49,371 nt of DNA from Methylacidimicrobium fagopyrum (lineage in GTDB: Bacteria > Verrucomicrobiota > Verrucomicrobiia > Limisphaerales > UBA11358): the NCBI GenBank assembly GCA_026225255.1, contig JAMFSJ010000005.1:1-49371 (forward strand), in the 5' to 3' direction. The first letter of the stretch is position 1. Each line of letters opens with the position of its first letter. The notes under the pieces are model-generated. The model made no database searches. It worked only from the letters and a program-made list of their open reading frames with translations, and was not told the origin of the DNA. The translations under genes were made by a program, and so were the position numbers. Positions 17,654 through 26,114 of this stretch are shown piece after piece.

Positions 17654-18021
17654 GTTTTATTTAAAGATTCATTAGCAACCTTTGCGGGGACAAAAGTAAC
17701 TTTCAGGAAGCTACACCATTGGTAGGCCAGCGGACTATCTACCCTTAAGACATGTTTGCACATTTTTGGGACATATTGAAAAAGTATACTTTTGGGCGCT
17801 TAATGACATAAATCGGATATTGCGGAATCCCAATGGTCGGCCTCTCGCCTAAAGGCGCGGCAGCCGTCTTCGCTCCGTCTCCGCGACTCAAATTAAATTC
17901 TTCCTAATTCAGGCCCGCCTTTATCTGGGTTTCCTCGGGGTTTAATCGGTGGCTAAAACGCTTCAACCACCTGCCGCCCAAAATAATTCGCGCCCAAAAA
18001 CTTTTTCATTAAACTCCGCGC
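17654..18021. other. Intergenic region, no gene seen
   Basis: About 370 bp between the divergent PEP-CTERM and exchanger-like genes. It should carry promoters for both. I see a small GCCTAAAGGC hairpin near 17847 but no RNA gene or confident promoter. Confidence 0.5.
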
Positions 18022-19068
18022 GTGGTTAATCCGTTTGTGCATTGGACTAATGCCCACAGCGCCCTCGCGCCGTGGTTGTATCTCGCGCTGTTTTTCGCCG
18101 CGTCGTTCCTGATGATTTGGCGGTTGGAAGCGATGAGTGCGCGCGGTTTTGAAGGCACCATTCTCGGCACGCTCGTGATGCCGTATTGTTCCGGACTCGG
18201 CAATTTAATCTTCGCCATCATCCTCGGTCGCAATGGCGGCAACGGCGCGGATGTGATGACCAATTCGCTCGTCAACAACGTCACGAACATGACGCTCGTG
18301 CTCGGATTGCCCGCCGTGATCTGGGGCATCAACGTTTTACCCGCCAAAGCCAAAGCGGAAGGGAAATCCGCCAAAGCACCCAAAAAGAAGAAAGCGAAAA
18401 AGGGCCAGACCGACGGCAGCGCGCATGAATTAAATCGGCTTTCGTTATTGATGACCTTGCTGGCGGTATTGTTTTTCACCGGCGCCGTCTGGGCGTTGGG
18501 GCGGAAAAATTTCTTGAACTTCAACGACGGTCTCGTCTTGGTCGGGCTGTTTTTATTCTGGCAATGCTTTCACGTTTTTGAAGTATTGAAATCGAATGTG
18601 CGTTCGGGCAAATCCGTTTTCGGCCTGATGCTGGCGGTGGATGTCGCGCTGCTGCTCATCGGCGCATATGTCATTTATATCAGCACGGATTGGTTGGTGA
18701 ATTGGATTTCGCACATTCACGGCAACGGTTTCATCAGCGCCAAACATCTCGGCTGGTTAAGCGGCTGGATCATGGTTTTGCCGAACGCGTTGCTGGCGAT
18801 TTATTACGGCTGGCGGCAACAACCAGAGGTTGTCTACGCCTCGCAAGTCGGCGACGCGCACGTCTCCATCCCATTATGCATCGGCATTTTCACGCTCTAT
18901 CATTGGATGCCCCTGCCCGCGTTTTTTCATACCGGCATGATGATTTTGTTGGGCGCGACAGCGGTGCATATTTTATTCGTGGCGATTTTTGGAAAATTAC
19001 CCCGCGTGGCCGGCTTCGCTCTGATCGCCGCTTACGGTTGGTTTTTGTGGAAAGGCCTGCTGAGCTGA
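18022..19068 (+). CDS. Membrane protein resembling the sodium/calcium exchanger family, key glutamates not seen
   Basis: 348 residues with about 10 hydrophobic segments in two halves, separated by a very Lys-rich cytoplasmic loop (about residues 108-132). Segment GLGNLIFAIILGRNG...NSLVNNVTNMTLVLGLP resembles the alpha-1 repeat of CaCA exchangers, and SGWIMVLPNALLAIYYGWRQQ the alpha-2 repeat. In both, the position usually held by the ion-binding Glu (S/T-x-PE) is not acidic (GLGN, LPNA). It may therefore carry another ion or have lost transport. The start is GTG at 18022. A hairpin plus T-run follows at once. Confidence 0.6.
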   Translation: MVNPFVHWTNAHSALAPWLYLALFFAASFLMIWRLEAMSARGFEGTILGTLVMPYCSGLGNLIFAIILGRNGGNGADVMTNSLVNNVTNMTLVLGLPAVIWGINVLPAKAKAEGKSAKAPKKKKAKKGQTDGSAHELNRLSLLMTLLAVLFFTGAVWALGRKNFLNFNDGLVLVGLFLFWQCFHVFEVLKSNVRSGKSVFGLMLAVDVALLLIGAYVIYISTDWLVNWISHIHGNGFISAKHLGWLSGWIMVLPNALLAIYYGWRQQPEVVYASQVGDAHVSIPLCIGIFTLYHWMPLPAFFHTGMMILLGATAVHILFVAIFGKLPRVAGFALIAAYGWFLWKGLLS

Positions 19069-19098
19069 CGCGGCGGGTTCGCTGCCGCCTCAGTTTTT
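19065..19098 (+). terminator. Intrinsic terminator after the exchanger-like gene
   Basis: CTGA-C-GCGGC pairs with GCCGC-C-TCAG and is followed by TTTTT. The stem begins within the stop codon of the gene. Confidence 0.7.
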
Positions 19099-19123
19099 AG
19101 GCGCGGACGAAAACCGGAAAATA

Positions 19124-19573
19124 TTACGTCTTCGGAAAAACCTTCGTTTCCCACGGCACTTGCAACGGACTCGCCCGGAGCTTTTCCGCCAGTTCCACGA
19201 ACGGCACCTGCGCGTTCAGCCAGCTCGGTTTTTTGGCAATACTGTCCATACTTTCACCCGTGTGGTTGCAGATCAGATAATTCCCCTGCCCCAAAACCAA
19301 AAACGCATCGCTGCCGGTGCCGACCGCGTGACGGGAAAATTCAAAGTCGCCCACGCCGTAATTTCCGCCCAGCAATTCCGCACGCAACGAACCGAGATCC
19401 TTCATAAAATTAGCGAGAAAACCATCCTGACGCGGACCGTTATAAGATAAAATGCGTGCCTGATTTTCCATCACTGAAACCACCGCCCATTCATCAAACA
19501 CCACGCTGCCGTAAAACGCGTTCATCGTTTTGGCGCACAATGCGATATGCCCCGTGATTTCTTCCAAAGTCAT
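19124..19573 (-). CDS. Hypothetical protein, 149 aa
   Basis: I do not recognise a family. The protein has no signal peptide or membrane helix and mixes alpha and beta segments: helices near residues 3-18 and 120-135, strands around GSVVFDEWAVVSVM and DAFLVLGQGNYLICNHTG. The layout is reminiscent of small roadblock/profilin-like folds, but that is only an impression. Codon usage resembles its neighbours and the frame is clean, supporting a real gene. It is divergent from the first C39-like peptidase gene, about 108 bp away. Confidence 0.6.
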   Translation of the reverse strand: MTLEEITGHIALCAKTMNAFYGSVVFDEWAVVSVMENQARILSYNGPRQDGFLANFMKDLGSLRAELLGGNYGVGDFEFSRHAVGTGSDAFLVLGQGNYLICNHTGESMDSIAKKPSWLNAQVPFVELAEKLRASPLQVPWETKVFPKT

Positions 19574-19680
19574 GGTTAAGAACGTAGCAGGTTCGATGCC
19601 TGTCTCCCGATTGGACCTTATCCGGACGTTAAAAGTTGGTGCTTGGTTTTTTTGGCAACTTATCCCAAGTTGATTGCGTC

Positions 19681-20778
19681 ATGTTCAAGGAGTTAACTAT
19701 TGCGGTGCTGCTCGCGGTTGTCGGCTGGGCGCATGGCCAATCCATTTCCACTGTGAAAACAAATGATTTCAGTTCGTTTACCGGGTTGGATAATTTTTCC
19801 AATTTCAAGCAATTACCCGGCACGAATGGCGAAATAGTTTTATTGTCGCCGGCAATCGAGGCAAAGATTGATTGGAACGCGCTCGTCGTTTCGTGGAATG
19901 CCACCGCTCCGGCCGGAAGTTATTTGAAAGTGGACGCGCGCGCCATCCACCCCGGCCGCGCGACCAAGTTTTATTCCATGGGTCATTGGTCGCTCGATAA
20001 TCAAGCGTTTCTCCGCGCCAGTGTCAGTGGTCAAAAAGACTTCGACGGCGATGTCGCAACCGACACGTTGAATTTGAATGAACCGGCAAACATCGTCCAA
20101 ATCCGTCTGACCCTCGGCGGCACAAACGGAGCATTGCCGTCATTGAAATTTCTCGGTCTTTCGTTCAGCAATACGAAAATCACGCCGACGATTTTACCGC
20201 CGAACAAAACGGCATGGGGCAAAATCATTCCGACCATCGAACGCTCCCAACAATCTTACGCCGGCGGCAGCGGTTGGTGCAGTCCGACTTCGGTTTCGAT
20301 GGCGCTCGCCCGCTGGAGCACCGTGACCGGTCGCACCGAGTGGAATTTTGATGCGCCGGAAGTCGCGGCGGGTGTGCGCGACAGCAACTTCAAAAAAGCC
20401 ACGGGCAACTGGTCGTTCAACACGGCGTTTGCGGGCAGCCTTCCCGGCATGCGTTCGTATGTGACGCGCTTGAGTGATATTTCCGAGTTGGAAGATTGGA
20501 TTGCCGCGGGCATTCCCGTCATTATTTCGGCGCGCTGGGATTTATTGAAAGACGGACGGCCCGACGATTTCAACGGCCACCTGACCGTTTGTCATGGCTT
20601 CACGGCGAACGGCGATCTCGTCATCAACGATCCGTGGACCGATCTCAAAGTCGAGCGCGTGCAACACATCTACCAACGGGAAAACGTCATCCGCGCGTGG
20701 GCCACCTCGCACAACACAGTCTATCTCGTTTTCCCCGAAAATACAAAACTGCCCGTCGACCGTTTTGGCCATTGGTGA
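19681..20778 (+). CDS. Secreted C39-like cysteine peptidase (first of a tandem pair)
   Basis: 365 residues from the ATG at 19681 (a 45-bp longer frame exists upstream). A signal peptide ends near AHGQS. The N-terminal half (about 20-185) is a beta-rich domain. The C-terminal half is a papain-like Peptidase_C39_2 domain: catalytic Cys in GWCSPTSVSMALARW, His in GHLTVCHGF and Asp in VINDPWTD. All three catalytic positions are kept. The substrate is unknown; no ABC exporter or peptide precursor is adjacent, so this is unlikely to be a classic bacteriocin-processing C39. The next gene, 9 bp downstream, is a paralogue. Confidence 0.85.
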   Translation: MFKELTIAVLLAVVGWAHGQSISTVKTNDFSSFTGLDNFSNFKQLPGTNGEIVLLSPAIEAKIDWNALVVSWNATAPAGSYLKVDARAIHPGRATKFYSMGHWSLDNQAFLRASVSGQKDFDGDVATDTLNLNEPANIVQIRLTLGGTNGALPSLKFLGLSFSNTKITPTILPPNKTAWGKIIPTIERSQQSYAGGSGWCSPTSVSMALARWSTVTGRTEWNFDAPEVAAGVRDSNFKKATGNWSFNTAFAGSLPGMRSYVTRLSDISELEDWIAAGIPVIISARWDLLKDGRPDDFNGHLTVCHGFTANGDLVINDPWTDLKVERVQHIYQRENVIRAWATSHNTVYLVFPENTKLPVDRFGHW

Positions 20779-20787
20779 TTTAATTTT

Positions 20788-21897
20788 ATGAAGACCCAGT
20801 TAAGATCCATCGCTTTCATATTGCTGCCGCTCATGACCGCCGGTTTATTTTGCGAGGGCACTCATTTGAGGGCCGCTGAAACCAGCCCTAACCACTTCAT
20901 CGGGCTGGACCATTTCGCCAACTTCACCCAATCGCAAAATACGAATGGCGAAACCGTTTTACTCTCGCCGCCGATCAAATCAACGATGGCTTGGAATGAA
21001 CTCATCGTTTCGTGGAATGCGGTGGCGCCCGCCGGAACGTTTGTGAAAATTGAGGCCAGCGCCATTTTGCCGGATCATAAAACCAAATTTTATACGCTCG
21101 GTTTGTGGTCGCCGGACAACCACGCTTTTGCGCGCACCAGCGTGCGCGGACAAAAAAATGCCGATGGCAAAGTGGATACCGACACGCTGGTCTTGAAGCA
21201 TCTCGCGACGGCGGCGCAAATCCGCGTGACGCTCGGCGGCACCAATTCGACGCCGCCAAAACTGAAATTTCTCGGCTTATCTTTTTGCAATTCCGAAATG
21301 GCGCCGCCGCAATATCCGCCCAACCGCGCCGCGTGGGACGTGATCATCCCGACGCCGGAACGGTCGCAAATGAATTATCCGCAAGAAAAAGGCTGGTGCA
21401 GTCCGACTTCGGTCTCGATGGATCTCGCGCGTTGGGCGAACGTTTTGCATCGCCCAGAAATGAACCTGGATGTGCCGGAAGTCGCCGCGAAAGTTTATGA
21501 TCAGACCTTCGACGGCACGGGCAATTGGCCGTTCAACACCGCGTTTGCCGGCAGTTTTTCCGGCATGAAAAGTTACGTCACGCGGTTTGATGACCTGACG
21601 GAATTGGAAGCTTGGGTCACGAACGGAATTCCCGTCGTGCTTTCGACGCGTTGGGATTTACTCAAGCCCGGCCGCAAAGATACGGGCAGCGGCCATTTGA
21701 TCCTGTGCATCGGCTTTACGCCCGAAGGAGACGTGGTGATTAACGATCCGGCGACGCACATGGATCGCGGCGATTCCGTCCGCCATATTTACAAGCGCGC
21801 GGACGTGATCAAATCATGGCAAACCTCGCGCAACACGGTTTATTTGATTTATCCCACGGGCGCGAAATTACCGGAAGATCGCTACGGACATTGGTAA
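20788..21897 (+). CDS. Secreted C39-like cysteine peptidase (second of a tandem pair)
   Basis: 369 residues, co-linear with the preceding protein along its length (for example GLDHFANFTQ against GLDNFSNFKQ, and an identical CSPTSVSM). It has its own signal peptide (to about residue 30) and keeps the catalytic set: Cys in GWCSPTSVSMDLARW, His in GHLILCIGF, Asp in VINDPATH. The N-terminal beta domain is also duplicated. Both end in DR-FGHW or DR-YGHW, so the C-terminal tip is conserved and may be functional. The 9-bp spacing implies one transcript. Confidence 0.85.
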   Translation: MKTQLRSIAFILLPLMTAGLFCEGTHLRAAETSPNHFIGLDHFANFTQSQNTNGETVLLSPPIKSTMAWNELIVSWNAVAPAGTFVKIEASAILPDHKTKFYTLGLWSPDNHAFARTSVRGQKNADGKVDTDTLVLKHLATAAQIRVTLGGTNSTPPKLKFLGLSFCNSEMAPPQYPPNRAAWDVIIPTPERSQMNYPQEKGWCSPTSVSMDLARWANVLHRPEMNLDVPEVAAKVYDQTFDGTGNWPFNTAFAGSFSGMKSYVTRFDDLTELEAWVTNGIPVVLSTRWDLLKPGRKDTGSGHLILCIGFTPEGDVVINDPATHMDRGDSVRHIYKRADVIKSWQTSRNTVYLIYPTGAKLPEDRYGHW

Positions 21898-22005
21898 GGG
21901 AGCGGGATCAGGAGATTGACGCTATGACGGCGACCTTTCAAACCTCGATTACATCCTTCGCTTTGCTCAAAGCTTAAAGACTGGTGTGAACCCCATAACA
22001 AAAGG

Positions 22006-22617
22006 TCATTTTGAAATCAGATTGAATGAATCAAAAAAGCGAGAAACATTTGTCGATTGCAAATCATGACTACCAAAAGGCACAGTGACGACTAAGTTTT
22101 GAAATCTGTTTCCAATTTTGAAATAGCGTGCTTTTATATCCAATCCGTTAGTTTTTTGAAATTCTATTTCCCTTCCAAGATTTGAACCTAAATTAATGCT
22201 TCTGCTTGCTATTAGATTATCATTAGAACCCAAAACTCCTTTAACAGTTTTATCTAAAAAAAGGTTTATCTGATCAGTTGTGAATTGATTCGTAAAAGAA
22301 TCCGTGAGTGTTGCAACCATAAAACAATCGTTACTAGCTAAGACGCAAGCATACATGCGGAATGAAATCGCTGCCGGATTGCTAATCACGTCATTGCTAT
22401 CGTGACATTCAAATTTACGCGATGGAAATTCGATTATATAACCGTCGACGATATTTGTGAAAAATTGCCAGTGGGGATTGGAATCCATTGACGATTTTTT
22501 TGTGTGTTCAACCAATCTTAAAATAAATTCAATAGAAGGATCCAAAGCATATGCAAGAATAACTAAAATAGATCCCGCAATAATTAGAGCCTTCCACTTT
22601 TTTAAGATCGCAGACAT
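22006..22617 (-). CDS. Membrane-anchored hypothetical protein, AT-rich
   Basis: 203 residues: one N-terminal transmembrane helix (about 9-25) and a periplasmic domain with a pattern like small PsbP/DUF1795-type domains (DGYIIEFPSRKFEC ... RYFKIGNRFQNLVVTVPFGS). No confident family. Composition is much richer in A/T than the flanking genes, which suggests recent acquisition. The ATG follows the TAA of ispG with no gap (TAAATG), so it can be read from the ispG transcript. Confidence 0.65.
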   Translation of the reverse strand: MSAILKKWKALIIAGSILVILAYALDPSIEFILRLVEHTKKSSMDSNPHWQFFTNIVDGYIIEFPSRKFECHDSNDVISNPAAISFRMYACVLASNDCFMVATLTDSFTNQFTTDQINLFLDKTVKGVLGSNDNLIASRSINLGSNLGREIEFQKTNGLDIKARYFKIGNRFQNLVVTVPFGSHDLQSTNVSRFFDSFNLISK

Positions 22618-24471
22618 TTAAGCAACTGCTTCTTTCACTTCCGGTTCCACCCACTTGTTGTGTTCTTTGATGAGGTCCACGAGGCGTTCCACCGCTTCCG
22701 CTTCGGGGATGTTGAACTTGATCGGCGTTTTGCCGACGTAGAGATTGATCTTATTCGGGGCGCCGCCGACGTAACCGAAATCCGCGTCGGCCATTTCGCC
22801 GGGGCCGTTCACGATGCAACCCATGATCGCGATCTTCACGCCTTTGAGATGTTCCGTGCGCGCCTTGATCCGCGCAGTGACGGTTTGCAGATTGAACAAC
22901 GTGCGGCCACAGCTCGGGCACGCGACGTAATCCGTCTTGAACGAACGGCAGCCGGCCGCTTGCAAAATATTGTAGGCGAGACGAAGACTTTGTCCGCCGC
23001 CCGCTTCGCCGCGAACGAGAATCGCGTCGCCAATACCATCTGCCAGCAACGTGCCGATGACAACCGACGCGCGGAGCAATGCGATTTTGGGTTCTAGTGG
23101 GACAGGCTTCCAGCCTGTCGATTGAGACGCGCCAGCATTACTTGAATCGGGGGAGACAGGCTGGAAGCCCGTCCCACTTTCAAAGCCAAGACAGTCCTTG
23201 AGCAAAATCGGATTATGGCGCCCCAGTTGTTTTAATTTCAATGCGAGCAAACGGAACGCCGTGATCGCCGGCAGATTCACGCCATCTTTTACCGTGACGA
23301 GTTGCGTGTCGCAATTGATCTCAAAATTTTGCGTCGGATCAATTTCAAAAATGTTCAGATCTTCGTAAACCGCTTCCGGTTTCACGTCGTCTTTCGGACG
23401 GATTTTCGGCGCAACTTTATCAAACGTCGCGCGCGTCACCACGACGCGGATCAATTGTTCGCCGCCACACTTCGTATTTTCGTTCAGCTCGATCTCCGGC
23501 GTTTCGCGCTTCTCAAAATGAAACGGATCGTAAGAAAAATCTTTTTCCGCGAGCTTGATTTTGGAATTCGTGAGCAACGGAATCTGCGCGAGCAGATCGG
23601 TGCAGACTTCGATTTCGCGCGGGCTGTCTTCCGTAAGCGAAACGCGGATGGTGTCGCCGAGGCCGTCGCACAAGAGCGAGCCGATGCCGATGGCGGATTT
23701 GATGCGGCCATCTTCGCCTTCGCCCGCTTCGGTGACGCCGAGATGGATCGGATAATTCCAATCTGCGCCTTCTTTTTCCAAGCGCGCGACGAGCAAGCGA
23801 TAACACTCGATCATCACCTTCGGGTTGCTCGACTTCATCGAGAACTTGAAATTATGAAAATCGTTTTTCCGCGCGATGTGCGCGAATTCCAACGCGCTTT
23901 CCACCATGCCGAGGGGCGTGTCGCCGAAACGGTTCATGATACGATCGCTCAACGAACCGTGATTTGTGCCGATGCGCAAACAACGTTTTAATTTCTTCGC
24001 TGCGAGCACCAGCGGCGTGAATTTTTCTTCGATGCGCTTGAGTTCGGCGGCGTATTGCTCGTCGTTATATTCCTTGATCGCGAATTTTTTTGAATCGGCG
24101 TAGTTGCCCGGATTCACGCGGACGACTTCCACCCATTTCACCGCTTCCATCGCGGCGTCGGGTTTGAAATGGATGTCCGCCACGATGGGCACGTTGCAAC
24201 CTTGTGCGCGCAATTCACGGACGATGTTCTCCAGATTCGCCGCGTCCTTCACGGTCGGCGCGGTGATGCGCACGATCTGACAGCCGACGGCAACGAGTTC
24301 CAGCGTTTGCTTCACGGACAACGCCGTGTCCATCGTGTCGCACGTGAGCATAGATTGCTTCACGACCGGATGATTGCCGCCAATGATAACGCCGCCGTTC
24401 GCGGGATCGCCGATGACAATTTCGCGGGTCTGCCGACGCTGATAAAAAAATGGAGTTTCGCAGTAACGCAT
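22618..24471 (-). CDS. ispG: 4-hydroxy-3-methylbut-2-enyl diphosphate synthase, large form
   Basis: Fe-S enzyme of the MEP pathway converting MEcPP to HMBPP. At 617 residues it is the long form with an extra domain between the TIM barrel and the Fe-S domain, as in Chlamydiae and plants. The 4Fe-4S ligands are visible in CPSCGRTLFN (about residues 517-521) and MGCIVNGPGE (about 553), and the barrel in MLTCDTMDT and NHGSLSDRIMNRFGDTP. Residues of about 432-458 are encoded by an 81-bp palindromic element that is not part of the family (see 23097-23177). The gene follows rseP by 4 bp and abuts the next gene. Confidence 0.95.
   Translation of the reverse strand: MRYCETPFFYQRRQTREIVIGDPANGGVIIGGNHPVVKQSMLTCDTMDTALSVKQTLELVAVGCQIVRITAPTVKDAANLENIVRELRAQGCNVPIVADIHFKPDAAMEAVKWVEVVRVNPGNYADSKKFAIKEYNDEQYAAELKRIEEKFTPLVLAAKKLKRCLRIGTNHGSLSDRIMNRFGDTPLGMVESALEFAHIARKNDFHNFKFSMKSSNPKVMIECYRLLVARLEKEGADWNYPIHLGVTEAGEGEDGRIKSAIGIGSLLCDGLGDTIRVSLTEDSPREIEVCTDLLAQIPLLTNSKIKLAEKDFSYDPFHFEKRETPEIELNENTKCGGEQLIRVVVTRATFDKVAPKIRPKDDVKPEAVYEDLNIFEIDPTQNFEINCDTQLVTVKDGVNLPAITAFRLLALKLKQLGRHNPILLKDCLGFESGTGFQPVSPDSSNAGASQSTGWKPVPLEPKIALLRASVVIGTLLADGIGDAILVRGEAGGGQSLRLAYNILQAAGCRSFKTDYVACPSCGRTLFNLQTVTARIKARTEHLKGVKIAIMGCIVNGPGEMADADFGYVGGAPNKINLYVGKTPIKFNIPEAEAVERLVDLIKEHNKWVEPEVKEAVA
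23097..23177. repeat. 81-bp palindromic element inserted in frame within ispG
   Basis: 23-bp terminal inverted repeats, GTGGGACAGGCTTCCAGCCTGTC at the left (bases 23097-23119) and its complement with one mismatch at the right (23155-23177). Each arm also contains a small hairpin. The length is 27 codons exactly, and the ispG frame reads through as GTGFQPVS ... TGWKPVPL. Such TGFQPV/GWKPVP peptides are, from my recollection, recurrent in verrucomicrobial and planctomycete proteins, which suggests a mobile palindromic element. Confidence 0.85.
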
Positions 24472-24475
24472 AAAA

Positions 24476-25960
24476 TTATTTCAACGGCGGAACGACAATT
24501 TGCCGGCCTCGATCTGTCACTGGCGCGGACGCCGCCGGTGTCACGGCGGAAAAAATAACCGGTTGTTCGTGATTCGCGCGCGAACTGCGCACCCAATCGC
24601 CCGCGTCAAAAAACGCGATGTAAATCATGAAGCCGATGAGCAACACCATGAAACCAGTTTGGATCGTGTTCAAAATGCGCGCGCTCACGGGACGGCGGCG
24701 GATGACTTCGATCAACGCCAGCGTGATGTGTCCGCCATCGAGCACCGGCAGCGGCAACATGTTTAATAACGCCAGATTCACGTTCAAAATCACACTGAAC
24801 CACAACACGCGCAGCCAGCCGTTTTCGTCTTCAAACAAGTTGCTGTAAACGCGGATGATCATCACCGCGCCGCCGAGTTGTTGCACGCCGATCTGACTTT
24901 TCGGTGCAAACAAAGCACCGATCGTGCTGAACACTTGCGCCGCGCTATCCTTGACTTGCTCCAGCGGATTCGGGTGGATGAGCGTGACGTTCGTGTCGCC
25001 GATAAAATTCATGATCCCAAGGATCGGCGGGGCGTTCGTCGGCGACGATGGCTTTACGGCGAGCAAACTGTAGTCGAGTTTTTTCTGGCCACGCTGGATG
25101 GAAAGCAGGACGGGCTGAGCTGGATTATTGCTGACGGCGTTTTGCGCCTCAACCACGGCGATAAAGCTGTAAATTTTTTGTCCGTCCACGGCGACCACTT
25201 CGTCACCGGTTTTCAACCCGGCTACGGCGGCGGGACTGTTGCTGGCGATATCGCCGATGACCACTTTGTCCTGCGGATTCATGGAAATCTGGCGGAGCGA
25301 ACGGCGTTCATACCATTTCGTCGGCGTATTGGTCGGCACCGGATACGCCATTGCTTCCTTGCCATCGCGCACGTATTTGATGGGAATGTTCGTGCCTGTG
25401 CTGGTAATGATGCACCATTTAATGCTTTCGGCCAACGCCCCGGTCGGCATGAAATTTTTCACCTGATGACCGTTCACTTCGATGATTTGATCGCCTGCGC
25501 GCAAGCCCGCGATGCCCGCCGGCCCGGTGGGATCCACCCAGCCGATCACCGTGGAATCATCCGTGCCATTGACCGGTTTGCCCACGCCCCAAACGATGAA
25601 CGCAAATACGAACGCCAACGCCAAACTGAACAACGGCCCGGCGAACGCGACGATAATTTTATCGAGCGCAGAAATATTCGGCAGTTGGCCGCTGGAATTT
25701 TCGTTTTTGCCTTCAATCATTTCCATCGTGGCCATTTGCGGCAACGCGACGTAGCCACCGAACGGAATGGAATTCAAAACGTATTCGACGCCACCGATTT
25801 TGCGTTTCCACAACGTCGGGCCGAACCAGATGGCAAAGCGTTCAATCTTCAATCCGCGCCATTTGGCCGCGAGAAAATGTCCGAGTTCGTGCACGCCGAT
25901 GATCAAGTTAAAGATCACCAACACTTCGAACGCGATAAAGATGTAATGTAAAATGGTCAT
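24476..25960 (-). CDS. rseP: Site-2 intramembrane metalloprotease (RseP family)
   Basis: 494-residue inner-membrane zinc protease. The HELGH zinc motif lies in the first membrane helix region (about residues 24-28) and the second metal site in NMLPLPVLDGGHI near residue 415. Two PDZ domains occupy the middle (AGIAGLRAGDQIIEVNG and AAVAGLKTGDEVVAVDG). RseP releases membrane-bound anti-sigma factors and clears signal-peptide remnants. Between dxr (154 bp upstream) and ispG (4 bp downstream), an arrangement known from several bacterial groups. The PDZ linker is somewhat long, giving a protein about 40 residues above the E. coli enzyme. Confidence 0.95.
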   Translation of the reverse strand: MTILHYIFIAFEVLVIFNLIIGVHELGHFLAAKWRGLKIERFAIWFGPTLWKRKIGGVEYVLNSIPFGGYVALPQMATMEMIEGKNENSSGQLPNISALDKIIVAFAGPLFSLALAFVFAFIVWGVGKPVNGTDDSTVIGWVDPTGPAGIAGLRAGDQIIEVNGHQVKNFMPTGALAESIKWCIITSTGTNIPIKYVRDGKEAMAYPVPTNTPTKWYERRSLRQISMNPQDKVVIGDIASNSPAAVAGLKTGDEVVAVDGQKIYSFIAVVEAQNAVSNNPAQPVLLSIQRGQKKLDYSLLAVKPSSPTNAPPILGIMNFIGDTNVTLIHPNPLEQVKDSAAQVFSTIGALFAPKSQIGVQQLGGAVMIIRVYSNLFEDENGWLRVLWFSVILNVNLALLNMLPLPVLDGGHITLALIEVIRRRPVSARILNTIQTGFMVLLIGFMIYIAFFDAGDWVRSSRANHEQPVIFSAVTPAASAPVTDRGRQIVVPPLK

Positions 25961-26114
25961 TTCAAAATTGGCTGAACAAGATAACAGCGTAAAAAATTAC
26001 TGCAATTGGTTAAAACGAAGTTGAATGGAGTTGCTAGGGTTGTGAGGTGATCGTTGATCGTCCCGCGCCGGCCTACGGCAACCGATGGCGAGTCCCACCA
26101 TCACCCCCCAACTA

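Noticed and set aside
19590..19620. GCAGGTTCGATGCCTGT resembling a tRNA T-arm
   Set aside because: No acceptor, D or anticodon arms fit upstream, and no complementary 5' acceptor strand was found; treated as chance.
24878..25951. 357-codon plus-strand frame opposite rseP
   Set aside because: Arg/His/Asp-rich low-information translation typical of an antisense shadow; rseP motifs are clear on the other strand.
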